64,000 nt of DNA from Hansfordia pulvinata (lineage: Eukaryota > Ascomycota > Sordariomycetes > Xylariales): contig BJKQ01000005.1 of NCBI GenBank assembly GCA_006538405.1, forward strand, positions 2,046,001 through 2,110,000, read 5' to 3'. Below the pieces are notes generated by a model. It was not told where the DNA came from, made no database searches, and saw only the letters and a program-made list of their open reading frames with translations. Below, piece after piece: positions 23,280-36,259 of this stretch; the stretch's first letter is position 1, and each line of letters begins with the position of its first letter. A program made the translations under genes and the position numbers.

Positions 23280-25856
23280 CTAGATGGCCCAGCTGCCCCG
23301 CCTGGCACGAACACCCCAAGCCGAAGGGCCGTCGTGGTGGTTCAGGTGCGGGTGCTGTCTGGCCCACTCGCGGACATACAGCTTGAGGGCCCTCCAACGC
23401 GGGGGCTTGATCCGCGACCGCCGCTCGTCCTCCTCGGGGCTGCGCCACGTCACCTCGTCCCCGCTAGAGTCAGAACTGCTGCGGCTGCCCCTCGTGGCCT
23501 TGAGGCTAATCTCCATGTCCAACATGAAGCCCTTGTTGATCTGCTCGTGGTCGTCCTTGCGCAGCTGCCAGATCGATATACCGCTGATCTTGCTCAGCTC
23601 ATCATCATACGGCCTTGCCGCCGCCGGGTACCCCAGGCTGATGTAGTTGTAGACCTGCGTCACAAACGCGTCGTTGAACTCGTGCTCGATCATCTCCTCA
23701 AACTCCTTGCGCTCCATCTCCTTCCTCAAGCGCTCATCCAGCCCGGGGAGGAGCTGGAGACCCTTGGGCTGGTTCCTGGATTTGCTGGGGTCGGGATCTT
23801 CAGCGGCGTCTGGAGGAGACGCCGGCTCGCCCGGCGTCGCGAGAAGCGACGGAGCCCAGAGCCCCTTGGGGGTCTTCTCGCTCGGCTTGTTGGAACAGTA
23901 TCCCCTCCACAGACCACTTGCCTCACTCGTGTCATGCTGCTTCTCCTGTACAGGCTGCTTGTCGTTGTATGGCTGGTTCGGCTCCATGCGGGTGAGCACT
24001 GGACTGGGACACCGGCGGAACGTAAGGTCATTCCCCAGCATGGGGGGAGATGCGGCCTGCCGCACCTTGCGCAACTCGGAATCGTCCTTCTCGGCGCCAG
24101 CGCGAAACGCGTTGGGAAGACGGAACGCGCTGGCGGGTTGGTGGGCGCCGCTCTTCTCGGCCTGTGAGTTGGGAGGCAAGCTAAAGGGCGTTCTGTCCAG
24201 CGCCGGGGATGCCCTCGGGCGCAGAGACGGGGATGACGTGATGAGGTGGGAGTTTTGCGCTTCCGTCACATGGTTGTTGTTGTTGCGAGACAGTGGACGC
24301 AGCATGGGGCTGCCAGTCGACCACAAGGGAGGCTCGGCAGGCGGCGCCGTGGTCGTCTCAGACTGCTTCGGTTCCTGGTCGACGCTCATGTCGCCATCGC
24401 GCTCCTGGGCCAGCTTCTCAGCGTGGGCTCTCATCTCCTTCACAGCCCAGCCTGGGTCGGTCGACTTGCGGCGGTTGGGCATTTGGGAGGGACCGTGTCG
24501 CAGCGGCGACTCGGGCATCTCGGCGTGGTCGTCCTCCGAGTTGTCACGGGCGAAAAAGTGCTCCACCGCGGCGGCAGGGAGACCGTTGGGGAACGCCGAC
24601 ATAACCTGCTCCCACTCACGCTGCCGATAGGCCTCCCGCGCAGCGACAGCCAATAGGTAACCGGCAAAATCTTCGTCGCAGGATTCTCTCCTGTGAGCCG
24701 CTTCATGGCTCCGCGTCTTCCACGAGCCACCGGGGCTGCCAGCTGCCTTCTTCTCAGGGTCCTCCTCCTCTTCAGAAGACTCGCCGGACTCTGACGAGAC
24801 AATAGTGTCGAGGTCTGGGTGGTACGAGTTGGCCTTTGACGGGTTGCGGGTGTTGAGGTGAGGCTTCATGGACGGCTGGCGCCGGCGGCCAAGCCCGGAG
24901 GGCGATTGAGGTGCGGAGTCGCCCTCGGTGTAGGGAATGACCACGGCTCCCGACTGGCTGGGGCGGTGCTGCGCAGGCGTTGTGCGCTTGGGCTTGCGGG
25001 CGTAGATGTGGTTCGTGCCTGGGGTGATGTCGGTCTTGTCGGTCGGTTTGGTGGCGGGGCCGTCCTGGCCATCCTTGCGGGTCCTCCGCGACGTCTCGAT
25101 GAGTTGGGGAGCAAACTTGCGCTTGGGCTTCTTTTCCTTGGGCTCGGCGGCAATCTTGACGTGGCGGGGCGAGGCATCAGACACAGGTCCCGTGGCCAGG
25201 CCCGGGCTCTTCATGATTGGGGGCGGCAACGGTTGCGGGGTTGTCGGCGAGGGGTCGGGAGTCAGCTCGGCGGTAGGGCCATGGGGGTTCTGGTTCTGGC
25301 TCTGGCTCTGGCCTGGTTGCTGGCCCTGGTTGTTGCGATTGACTCGGTACGAATCAAAGGTCGTCTCAATCGGCACGGGGACAAATCGGCGCTGTGGCTT
25401 GGGCTGCACCGGCGGCGCATCCGGCATATCAACGTCGTCTACCTGCACGGACGCGTCCCTGGTATTCCTAGCCGTGCTCCGATCCGCCGCTTCGGGCGCA
25501 CTGGGCTTCTCCGACGACTTTTTCACAGTCTCCTCGACCAACTGGGGGGCGAAGCGCCGGCGCGGCTTGGGCGCGGGCTCGGGCTCGGGCTCGGCCTGCG
25601 GCTCGGGTGCGTCTGGCATGTCCTCGTCAAACTCTTCGTCGAACCCCTCGTCATCATCGTCGTTGGCCGGCCGGCGATTGTGCACGGGGCTGTGGTCGCT
25701 CATACTTCCAGTTCCCTCGTCGGTGCCCCTCCTGTACGAACTCGAACCTGGTGCCGACAATTTTCTCGTTGTTTCCTCGACAAGTTGGGGGGCAAAGCGG
25801 CGACGAGGCTTGGAGGCCGGGTCGTTCTGCATGGGCTCGTCGTCACCGAGAGCCAT
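23280..25856 (-). CDS. Uncharacterised conserved fungal protein with four RRxFxPxxxE repeats
   Basis: One intact exon of 858 residues from ATG 25856. The N-terminal third carries a recurring basic-hydrophobic motif: RRRFAPQLVEET at about residues 18-29 and 99-110, QRRFVPVPIETT at 155-166 and KRKFAPQLIETS at 244-255. An acidic DMPDAP element occurs twice (about 79-84 and 143-148), between repeats 1 and 2 and between repeats 2 and 3. The centre is Ser/Pro/Gln-rich and probably disordered. The C-terminal part (from about residue 690) is the most ordered: a charged helix with KEFEEMIEHEFNDAFVTQ, then VYNYISLGYPAAARPYDDEL and an RPPRWRALKLYVREW-like segment. There is no signal peptide or membrane segment. 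I do not recognise an enzyme. The repeats look like short linear interaction motifs, which is inference. Confidence 0.85.
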   Translation of the reverse strand: MALGDDEPMQNDPASKPRRRFAPQLVEETTRKLSAPGSSSYRRGTDEGTGSMSDHSPVHNRRPANDDDDEGFDEEFDEDMPDAPEPQAEPEPEPAPKPRRRFAPQLVEETVKKSSEKPSAPEAADRSTARNTRDASVQVDDVDMPDAPPVQPKPQRRFVPVPIETTFDSYRVNRNNQGQQPGQSQSQNQNPHGPTAELTPDPSPTTPQPLPPPIMKSPGLATGPVSDASPRHVKIAAEPKEKKPKRKFAPQLIETSRRTRKDGQDGPATKPTDKTDITPGTNHIYARKPKRTTPAQHRPSQSGAVVIPYTEGDSAPQSPSGLGRRRQPSMKPHLNTRNPSKANSYHPDLDTIVSSESGESSEEEEDPEKKAAGSPGGSWKTRSHEAAHRRESCDEDFAGYLLAVAAREAYRQREWEQVMSAFPNGLPAAAVEHFFARDNSEDDHAEMPESPLRHGPSQMPNRRKSTDPGWAVKEMRAHAEKLAQERDGDMSVDQEPKQSETTTAPPAEPPLWSTGSPMLRPLSRNNNNHVTEAQNSHLITSSPSLRPRASPALDRTPFSLPPNSQAEKSGAHQPASAFRLPNAFRAGAEKDDSELRKVRQAASPPMLGNDLTFRRCPSPVLTRMEPNQPYNDKQPVQEKQHDTSEASGLWRGYCSNKPSEKTPKGLWAPSLLATPGEPASPPDAAEDPDPSKSRNQPKGLQLLPGLDERLRKEMERKEFEEMIEHEFNDAFVTQVYNYISLGYPAAARPYDDELSKISGISIWQLRKDDHEQINKGFMLDMEISLKATRGSRSSSDSSGDEVTWRSPEEDERRSRIKPPRWRALKLYVREWARQHPHLNHHDGPSAWGVRARRGSWAI

Positions 25857-28800
25857 GGCGTTGGTGGTGGTGGTGGTGGTGGAGTAGGTGATGTTGGCGA
25901 CGGCGGTGGTGGTGGTAGTGGCGGTGGTGGTGGTGGTGGTGTGGTGTATTTGTGCAAAGGAGCACAGAACGACGGCGATGATGCAATACAGGGCCGCACG
26001 GCAAGCACATACGAGTCAGAGGGGGCAGGCAGTGGCAGATATGTGGGTGCAGAGCTGGCCGGCCAGCTCGGACGTGGGTACTCGTACGTGAAGCCGAGCA
26101 GAAGAGATCGGCAGACGAGCCAGCAAAGAGGTGCTGTGCTGTTGGGTAGCGGTTTGGGCAAGAGGGTTGGCGGTCGTTGAGAGAGGAAGAGAGGCGTGGG
26201 TTGGCGGGAGAGGAAGATAGGATACGAGGGGGGAACGGTGACGGTGACGAAGGTGGTGCTCCAACTGAGCGAGGAGGATCGGAGTGAACCAGATCGTGGG
26301 CCGGCGGCCCAGGTAAAGGCAATCTTGTGGCGGAATGGGAGCGACCCAAGCCAAGGGGCACGTCCGTCTGAGGCAGGCCGCATCCGTTGTCACGATCCAG
26401 ACTCGTTAGCCCCGTCCCATCCAGCCCCAGCCGGCCAGTCCAGTCGAGTGGGTGCCTCCCTCATTCAGGGCCTCAGCCAGACGAGCCGTGTGCGTGCGTG
26501 CGGAGCCCCCCCTAAAAGCCCGTCGACTCCAGTTAGTGGCGGGTTACAGATACGCAGGCCGCGCCTAGCAAGCCAAGTGCCCCCCCCAAAGTGCCAAGTG
26601 CCACCCCGCGGCGCCCCGTACACCGGGTGTCGCTCGCAGGAACGCACCGCTATTTTGTTTCGCGGACGCTGGGCGTGTGGGATGACCTCTCGCGGTCCTT
26701 TCCGGGGTGGGGATCGTGGGTTCGCGAGTGGATCCTGGACCTGGTCGGGCGAGTCCACAGGCAGAGCCGCCGCGCTCACGATACGACTCTACGGGCTGGC
26801 GGCCGGTTGCCTCTCGTTTTTCTGTCGGGCGCGTCCTGGGAGCCGCGAGGGTGAGGCGACAAGGGACGGGCCGGGACGATGATGGGATGAAAAGGATGTC
26901 GAGCATGGGAAATTGTAGTCAGGTCAAGCTACTGTGCCGCTGTTGACCACGCAACAAAGGGCGGTCGTCGTCGGGCCCTCCCCGTCTTTGATAGCTACGG
27001 CTTATACCATTTTCTTTAATTCATCTCGTACGGTGCGCGCGCGCCTGCGTCGGGCCTCGACTCTATCGGTGGTACCGCACCCGCTACCGCTAGCCAGTCA
27101 TGCAAGCCAGTCACGGCGGGCGGCGGCGCGGCCAGGGGCGTCTTGTTGGTGGCAGGGCTCGGAGGAGGTGCTTGTTGTTGGCTCGGGAGACCGGGGACGG
27201 TGCCTGGCTGGGCAATCGAGGGAGGGCAGCGTACTCGTGGAGGGGTGGGAATCCGGCCGTGCCGGGCCAGATCGATGTCGTGCTTGGCCGGCAGGTGGTT
27301 ACGGTGGTGTTGGGGTGGTGTGCATTATGCGGAGCGGAGCGGAGCCGGCTGTGCTACAGCTGTCGGGAGTCTGCGAGCCTGCAACCCAGTCTGGCTGGGG
27401 TGTCAGGGCCGGCGTGCGCATGGTCTGCTGGGCCGTCCGTGTCCATGCGAGCTTATTTGAATGAGGCGTGAGAGCGGGCGCGTCAGGTAGGAGTCAGCCC
27501 GGTATAGCGAGGTCGGCAGTGGGGCTGGTCTCGTCTGCGCCAGAATGGGGATACACTGGGGCATACTCGTAGGTCAGGCCAGGATCAAGTCACGTATGAA
27601 ACCTTGAGATGACCTCGTCTGTCTTCTGACGTTTCTACCTACGGTGTTGGCTCCTTTGCATTCACCACGGTCCAGTGGCTTCAAGTTGATGTTCCGTCTG
27701 CCGGTCAGCGCTTGGGCCACGGGCGGGCAGGAATCGGCCATGCGTACTGCTCGGCTATCTCGCTGGCTGAGAGTACATGCGTTGCCGCGCCGCACACGCG
27801 CGGAGCCCCGTACCTGGAGGGATGGGCAGCTCCGGGGGATACATGGGACAGCCCTGGACACACCAGACTGGACCTCGCCCACCATCAGTGCCCGTGCCTT
27901 CCATCCAATCGGACACCACTCGAATCCGTCACGGCGGGAAGTCGCAGGTCGCATCTCGTCAGGCAGGCAGGCGCGGGCGAAGCAGCAACGGTGACAATCC
28001 CTCCCGGGCGCTCCTTCCCGCGATGGAGCATGGCCCGGCCCTGTTGGGCGGCGACTTTTGGCTTGTGGACCTCCTCGCGTCAGGTCATTTCTATTGAAAC
28101 CATCAGTTACCGTAGGTGGTAATGCCTACCTCCGTGTCGAAAGTACCTTAATCAACTGCATGCAAGTAAGTACGGGTACCTACCTTTTAAGGTACCTGAG
28201 TCAATCACCAGCCTCGTCCAGAACATGGCCATTTCGACACCCCGACAGAGAACGGGTTGTTGAACAGTGAGATCAGATCCTGGAGGTGTCGTATCCCTGG
28301 CCGAGTGGTGGTTGCTGAGCCAAGGCAGTACGGCCTAAGAGTCTTTCATGCTGTAAGTTACCTTGGGTTAGGTACCTCACCTACCTAAGCACTAAGGTAA
28401 CTACGAGTACACTGCATTGAGCTTCTAAATGAGTCGGTGTCATACCAGCAACCTGGAATGAAACGCGGCCCAGGCTGGAAGGATCTTATTGTCCAGGTTT
28501 CAGGGGTCGGATCCAGCTGACATCATAGATGGCACTGCCCGAGTCGTAGGAACCTCCACTGGTCGTGATCCGGTCGCGTCCCGTAGGTAAGGCAGTCATC
28601 GGCCGGGCTCACTCATCAGGGTCGTTCCGGTTTCCTCGTCGCCTGTTCTGTAAGGAGATATGTACGAGACAGACTGCCTTTCATCTATCTGGGGTGCTGC
28701 TCAGGCACACCGCCACAAGCCACTCAATCCATGACCTTGCCCGACACCATGAGTCTTGACGCTCGCATTGACACGGCCCCTTGACTTGCCTCTCGACTTT

Positions 28801-30028
28801 CAAGCAGACAGAGAAAAAGAAAGCAAAAACAAAAAACGACGGGTTTGGTCTCTTTCCTTCTCTATCTTTCCTTCTCTCTCTCTTCCCCTCCCTCTCTCTC
28901 TCTTGCACACAACGAAAAGAGACACCTGACTGTTCGGTTGGCGTCTGGATTTCATGCAAGCCGGTGTTACGAGTACTTACGCGCGTGCCATCTGCTGATG
29001 AGCTGAGAGAGGAGGGGTGGGCGCCGATCGTCTGTCTGCCACGGCACCATCACCAACACTTTGAAGAGCTCACTATGAGTACGGAGTAACTACTAAGACC
29101 CCAGACTCATCAACCGGCACTCTCATGCAGGGCGCCTGTAATGGCGATCCAATTGGTAAAAGCGCGAGCGATTGCGCTCCGAAACGGCCCCGGCTTATCT
29201 CTCTTGGCTCGTGCTGGGGCCCCAGCCCTGCAAGCTCTTATGTGCTGGTCCGGTCTGTGGGTGGTCTCTGCGCCGTGTCTTGGGGCAGCCGTGCTAAATA
29301 TGGGACAAGATCAGCGCCACCGACCGACCGACTACGGAGAGCTGTGCGGGGCGGGGCACCAGACGATGACGAGCGCTGCGCGGGCCCCCAGTGCCCCCGA
29401 ATGACATGACACGCGAGCAGCAGCAGCAAGCAGCAGCAAGCAGTAGCAGCTGTCGAAACTGCATGGGCAGGGCGGGCAGCTCTGGTGACGATCTCTTCCC
29501 AACCCGCACAGCCAGGCAGGCGCCTGCAGCGGCGGCCCAGACGACGCCGCAACGTCCTGCGCGTGAAGCATGGGATCACCAGGCTGTCCGCGCCCCGAAC
29601 CCTGATCTTCATCCTACGCGTACGCGCACTGCTGCTGGCGCTCTGGACGCCCCGAAAAGCACATTCTCGCCCACTGCGAATCCCGAGACCCACGAGGCCG
29701 GCGATAAGGCGAGACGAGGAAGAGGCTCAATCAACTGGATAAACAGCAACCGGCACCACCCTGCCCCTGTACGCGTATTGCTGTTAGTTACCTACCTACC
29801 TAGGCAGGTTTCGGGGACCCCCACGCTCGCAAGCAAGCAGAGAGGGGCGCTGGAGAGCTCCGAATACGCAAACGCACGTGTACGATATGGACCTGGCTGC
29901 GTGGCCCGGCATGGCAACGTGGAGGCTCGGAAAGCCAGACCGTTGAGGGCCCAAACTGACGGGCGGCTTCTCCGAACTGCCGCCGTCGAGAAAAGAGATT
30001 CATATCCCCACAGACAGCTTCTTCACCA

Positions 30029-30047
30029 GGGGGGGGGGGGGGGGGGG
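30029..30047. repeat. 19-base poly(G) tract
   Basis: An uninterrupted G run in the geneless interval. On single strands such tracts can form quadruplexes and they are difficult to sequence; the length may not be exact. Confidence 0.9.
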
Positions 30048-32356
30048 CAATAAAACGAGACCAATGGTAAGTAAGCCAGTGTCTCAACACTAATAACTGA
30101 ATATCAAGTCAAGTCAAGTCGTCAGGCGGCATCCCCGCATGCCATTCGTGCTCGTGAGCATGCCTAAACCACACAAAAGCCACTTCTCCTGCCCGCGCTG
30201 CTTGGCTCTTACGCGCGTGCGCCTGCGCCTGCGCCCGCGAATAGGCGCAAGGGGCCTGGGGCCTGGGGCTGGCTGGTGTTGCGATTCACACACCGGCCCC
30301 AGCGGTGCGCCGGCCGATCATGCAACGCGCCCGTTGACCGCCTCCCCCCCTTGCTGCCGCCCCTCACCTCACCTGGAACCCCCGTGTGCCCAGGACACGA
30401 TGTGATGCTCCTGCGGGGCGGGGTTGGCGCTGTGGCCGGCAGAGAAACAGCCAAAACCTCCTTGCCCGGGTTCGCCCGCCACATAATAGGCACTCGTAGT
30501 CGCCCTGGGCCCCGTCGGGTGTGAAGAAAGGTCCGTTTGTTGAGCCGTCCAGCCGGTCGTAGTCCTCATGCCATCGTATCTCTGAAAACACGGCGAACAG
30601 GCGACGTATCGAGAGCCTACTGCCTCGCAGTACTGCTATCGCTGCACAATCGTACGGATGACTTTGCAAACCTGTACTATTTTCCGCAGGCCAATCAGCC
30701 GCGCCGCGTTGCGTGCTCCGGACACTACATACCTACTACCTAACTCGCATGCCCCACCACCGCCTCACGGTTCCCGGCGGAACCGCCCGCTCCCCGTACG
30801 GGGGCCGGCCAGCTCCTCACCCCATTCCCCCGCGCGCGAGGGTCCCCAGAACAGCGATGCTGACCGGCAGTGGGTGGGGAAGCCGGTACCCGTAGAGGCA
30901 CGCGCGCATATAGGCGAATGCTACGTCCGGGTCGCGGATCAAGGGCTTTGGTGGTGGTGGTGGTGGCGGCAGCGAGCTCCGATCGTTACTCGGACGAGTT
31001 TCGACCCTTTCCGCCTACTGCGAGTATCTCTCACCTGTCCACTGAAAAAGCCCAGCCGGCCTACCTCACTCTCGCTGTGCGTTGCCGACACTTCGAGGCA
31101 AGACGAGGGCTCATCACCAGCGTAACAAGATGCTCCTCTCCTCTGCCGCCAAGGCTCAGATCGTCGTTCGTCGGAGGGAAAAAGACCCTCGCGAGCCGTG
31201 ACATGACGTACTCGGAGCCTTGGAACCCTGCCCGGCTCGGAGCACTCCACTTCTGAGCTTTGAACAATCAATCACTATTCGATCTTTTACTCGCTGAATA
31301 GCTGATGTCTACCGATCAAGAAATGCATTAGACGCTATCTCTCCGTCCCCGTCCAGATTCGCGCTCCGCCCGGTTTCCACGCTCCGTTTCCATGCTCCGT
31401 CTGCAGCCGTGCCGCTTGGCAGCGTGCTCTCCATCCCGGGAGTGTCTGCCCGCCATACTTCGTCAGTATATTGGCTTGGGAGGTCCGTCTCGTAAAGAGG
31501 CGGGCGCGACGTAAGGGGGCGGGTTGATCTTGCTCACCTGGCTGGCGGGTGTGCCTCGCACCGGGCATGGGCGGCACTTTCCCGGTTCCCAGTGGGAGGG
31601 TGATGGTGATCCGCACGCCGGGGGGGGGGCTGCCGCCACCCCCCACCCCTCGCGCGGCGGGTGGCCTTGATCACGTTTTTTTTTTCCGGTGAAAGGCCCG
31701 TCTCTGAGCAGGCTCATGTCCGCAGTGTATCCAAGTGGCATCGCATGTTGGATCACTTCGCGAAGACCTCGAGGGCTCTTGAGTAGACAGCGACTCGGAC
31801 GAGCGCTTGTGCCCAGCTGGAGCTGGATGGCCATACGGTGCCTTCGTGAGATGGGGAAACTATCACGATTAAATACTGTGATGGCTCGTAAAGATGAGTG
31901 GATGAGGGTTGCAAGAGGAAGGAAAAAACAAAAAGACGCGATGGCGAAGCTTACCATGATGTTTCGAAATGGGGGGAGATTTCGTAAATGAGAAGCTTCA
32001 GCGCTGTTGACGGTGCGTTGAAGTCAGGCTACGATGACGAGAGAAGGTGTGGTGAATGCTACTTCTCCTCGTGAAACCGATATAAAAGTCGGTGGTTGCA
32101 GAAACTGGCTTTATGTCAATGCTGACTGTCATAATATCAATGTCGAATAGGAATCATTTCACAGTGAGAATTTACTTACGATGTGGAAAGCCAGCTTCCG
32201 TTGGGCGATAGCAGCGAGTAAATACTGGCATAATAAGAAGGAGATTTTGAATAATGGGGTGGCTAGATTTTGAGCGAAATGTGAATGAAATGTTGAATGA
32301 GAAGGGGAGCAAGATCTGGACGAAAGGTGGACAACAAATGGAACCTGCCTCTCAGC

Positions 32357-32383
32357 TTGTTGTTGTTGTTGTTGTTGTTGTTC
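32357..32383. repeat. TTG trinucleotide repeat
   Basis: About nine TTG units; on the minus strand this reads CAA and would encode polyglutamine, but the surrounding short frame has no other protein-like feature. Confidence 0.85.
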
Positions 32384-33549
32384 ATTCATAATCGTAGGCG
32401 CAGTTGCATGTGCCTATGGGCTCCTTGAACACGACCTGGATGCCCCAATGCCGAACACGAGCCAACTGGCGTCAAGGTCAACTTTGAAGCTGGGAGGCTC
32501 TAAGGGTGCTTTTGTCACACCGCGGGGTAGTAAGTCAACAGGCGCCATGACGATGAGATGCGAGGGGCAGGAGCATGTTCTATAGTTTTGGTATTTGAAA
32601 CTATTCACATAGGGCTGCAAGATGAGATCCGTACGGCCAGACATACGCCATGCGCGTGCAGCCAGCGCGAGGCGCACCGAAGCTCACATCTTGTCGTACC
32701 TATGAGTACTTAAGTATCTACAGGTCATACCTTTAGACGGCTCTCGAGCTGCCGCGCTGCGTGGCTTGGGGACGGCGACACGCGATGCCAGACTGGGCGG
32801 AGTAGGTGCGTTGCAGATGCCGCCCCGAAGTAGGAGACGAGTACTAGAGATTGGAAACTTCCATTGTGTTCAACGTTGTAATTGCCGGCCGTGTGGCGAC
32901 GACGGCGTCGCGGCTGGGAGCTGTCAGCAAACGCCCAGAGCATCACCATCATTCAACGACCGGTCTGCAGTCTGAGCAGACACGCGATATCCCTCGGATG
33001 GTGGGGAGAGGCCCTTGTTGATTGGGTGTGGTGGGAAGCCTTTCACGATTGAGCCGCCGCAGAGGAAAGGTTGATAATACGAGTAATAAGATGTCGAGCC
33101 TCACATATCAATCAGCATCTCGCGGTTGCAATGCACGCACGCACGGATTACTCGTAGACGAGCAGAGCTGGGGGGAAATCAAATCTCCGCGCTGCGCCAT
33201 GTGACGGCAATCTCGCTTGTGAGCCACACGGCGGCTTCCGGACGGACTATACAATCGACTACTGCCGAGGCGACACGGCGCTATCAATCTCACGTTGGGT
33301 ACGAGTACTCACTCGGACGAGTGATGAGTACGAGTACCTTACTCATACGCGTAGTGGTATTGGATTGGATTAATCACCCCGCGCAGCCTATCAGTGATCC
33401 GTAGTGTCCCCCGAAACGCGAGTGCCACTCTGATAGGTTTGGACTCGCAGATAAGCGCGACCGGACGCCTGACGGGCTCATTATTGTTTCTGCCTCTTTG
33501 AGAAGGGGCTTGACACAAGCGAGGCGAGGGCCGGGAAAGCATGTGATCC

Positions 33550-33577
33550 GGACGACGACGACGACGACGACGACGAA
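33550..33577. repeat. ACG trinucleotide repeat
   Basis: About nine tandem ACG/GAC units in the geneless interval, with no supporting coding context. Confidence 0.85.
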
Positions 33578-33655
33578 GAGACGATGTGGTGGGCGGGGCC
33601 ACACTCATCAGTGTCCTAGACGATCGCTGCATGCAGAACAAGCCATCGCGTGGAC

Positions 33656-33688
33656 GCACACACACACGCACACACACGCACACACACT
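33656..33688. repeat. CA dinucleotide repeat with CG interruptions
   Basis: Imperfect CACACACG units in the geneless interval. Simple sequence. Confidence 0.85.
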
Positions 33689-34812
33689 GCAGAGTTGCTG
33701 ATCTTCACCCGCCAACGGTGTCGATGCATGTCTCGGGCGTTGAGGGGTCGCCTGGCTTTCTTCCTTTCTGTATTCGACCCGTGACGCAGAGGAGATTGTA
33801 CTCTCACACCCTTCTCGCGCGCGCGCTCGCGTGTACTCTCTGACGTTTGCTGCGTTTCTTTCTCCCCTTCTTCTTTGCTTGGCACAGGTAGGTCCTCGTA
33901 GATACCTACGCTCCCCATGCTGCTGCGATGGAGGCACATGAGTTTTTGCTGCTGATAAGTGACTGCGCGCTAATAAGGGGCATGTGTCATGTCGCGCAAA
34001 TCTCTCTCATCGCAGATGGACGTGAGGCTTGCCCTCTCACACTGTCACAAGATGGAACAGTGTTCCTGGTCTCGATGGTCACGGCGGGGTATACGGCTAT
34101 GTCGTTTGAGGATACTGGTAAGCGCCTCCAGCGCGCTTGTGCGAGGGTGCAGGCAGACGACAGGATAACAAGGGGTTGACCAGTAACTCGCACGAGAGGA
34201 GGCTCGGAGTCTGCTCCTTACGGTAGTCGCTGGAGGGGGGGTGATGAGGGAGCGGGAGCGCGCCATCTCCATTCATCAGCGTTGCTGCCCCATCGGCACT
34301 GGGGAAATTGATCACGGTGTGAGAGGTGCGAGTACTCGTACGCGTATCCAGGCACACCGGCCCCCCGTCTCGGCACCCGCGCGGGCGGGCAGCGGCTCCG
34401 TTTTCGAGGACATCGCCGCGCTGGCGCAGAGTGGCGTGGCAGGCCGACATGGGTCTGTGATTTGTACAACGACGACCCCTGGCAGGCGGCGCGCCGCTGC
34501 CCTTTTCTTGCTTTCTCTTTTTTCTTTTTTTTCCTTTTTCTTTCTCTCTTTTTTCTTCTTTTTCTTTTTCAACTCCTCGGACTCGACCTGATGATCCATC
34601 TCACGACCCCCTATCCAAGCACATGCACTGCCCTTCAACCTGGCGTGTCTGAACTGTGACTGCTTCAGAGCGAGTAGAAGATAGGTACTCCAGTCGTAGT
34701 GTGCCGCCAAAGTCGACGACGGCCCGAAATTGCTACTTCCCAATCTCGCTCGGGTCACACTCCTTGGTGCGAGTGGCTGGCCGACTCCGGCAGTGGTACT
34801 CGTATTCTACGT

Positions 34813-34829
34813 GGGGGGGGGGGGGGGGG
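34813..34829. repeat. 17-base poly(G) tract
   Basis: A second long uninterrupted G run in the geneless interval, preceded by TACTCGTATTCTACGT. Confidence 0.9.
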
Positions 34830-36230
34830 TTGTTTAATGTCATGCTCTGGAGAGTGAATGACTGTCGATTCCGACCGCACCCATAGGAGACCAGCCTCGA
34901 TGAGAGGGCGCCTTGTACTCACAGACAGATGCGGGTTGCGCGCCGAGAGACAGAGACGACAAGAACAAGAATACCAGGTGCTCACTCGCTCGAGCCGGGT
35001 ACAGAGTGCTCGTACTTGCTGCACGCCGCATGCAGGTCCACGACAGCGCCACCAGAAATAAGACTCGAGCTTCGCAGGGGTAACCCCTACCAACGTGGCG
35101 GCGCCACCAGAACGACGCGGCAGATGAGCAAGGCTTGGCTGGGGCTGGTATCCTCGTACAAAGTACAGAGTACTCGTACGGCTGAGAAAGGCAAAAGAAA
35201 AAACAAAACACGATTAGAGAATTCCTCGTCGGGCAAGGATGACAGAAGCCTGATCACTTTTTGCCTCCCCAGTCGTTCTACCTTGGGAGAGGTGGCCAAA
35301 ATGCGAAAGAGCTGCCTGACCACCAAGGCGCCACGGTGAAAATAGGTACTATCAAAGGGCTGGGCGGCGGGCGAGCTCATTCTTCACTCGCCCACGCTTC
35401 TTTGATCCGACGGTAGCCAGGACAGCTTGATGACAACTCAACCGTCATTGCCGTTCCTGTCCTGCCCAGTCCAGTCCTGTCAAGCCGGCATCAAGGGATC
35501 TCGATGCTGCCGTCTAGCCCTGGGCGCTTGTCTGCATTCAACTCAGGTCATGTAACCGGAGAGGGCCGTTGCAACCTGGCGGCCAATCAGGCGGGTCGGA
35601 GGCCTGCAGGAAGCAGAGGCGGTAACGAGCGTGAGCAGGCAAAGGGAGGGACCAAAGAGAAAAAGCAGGTTTTCTGATTAATATCGGCAGCTCGCTCTCG
35701 TGTCCCGTGAGCGGGTTCCCACACGCCAGGTACGACGAATGGTTCTGAGATGGTCCAGGCCCAGATTGGGATCCAGACCCAGCGTTTGCTAATGCTGGAA
35801 GCACAGACGCCTACTCCGTACGGGTTTACGCACAAGCAGCCAGCCAACCAGCCGACAGACTAAAAGGTAGTGGTCAGCGGGCGGGGCCGTCCCCGTAAGG
35901 CTCTCCTGCTCGCCCGCGGGCGGGCAATGGCCAGGAGAGGGTAGCCGGAGAGGCGGGTTCCCAAGCCCGCAGGCACCGCACCATGGGCACGCGATGCGTG
36001 TCGCGGATGGCTCTGCCGGCCGGGGCTAGAGGGCTAGCCTGTCTCCGCGGCCGGGGTCCCTTCTTAGCGTGGTTGCGCCCACGATCATGGATGGCTAGCC
36101 ACATCGACGGCCGCCGAGGGCCACGAGGCGACCTGTGCCCTGGCGCGCCTGGGTCCTAGCTTACCTTTGCCTTTGCATTTTCCTTCGCCTCTGCTGTTGC
36201 CATTGCTATTGCCATCGTCTTGGCCTTGAG

Positions 36231-36259
36231 GAGGGGAGGGAGGGAGGGAGGGAGGGAGG
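36231..36259. repeat. GGGA tetranucleotide repeat
   Basis: About seven tandem AGGG units; simple purine-rich sequence. Confidence 0.85.

Noticed and set aside
24858..26180. 440-codon plus-strand frame opposite the 858-residue gene
   Set aside because: It is the mirror of a GC-rich minus-strand gene, has Gly/Arg/Leu/Val shadow composition and no motif; the minus-strand protein has clear repeated motifs.
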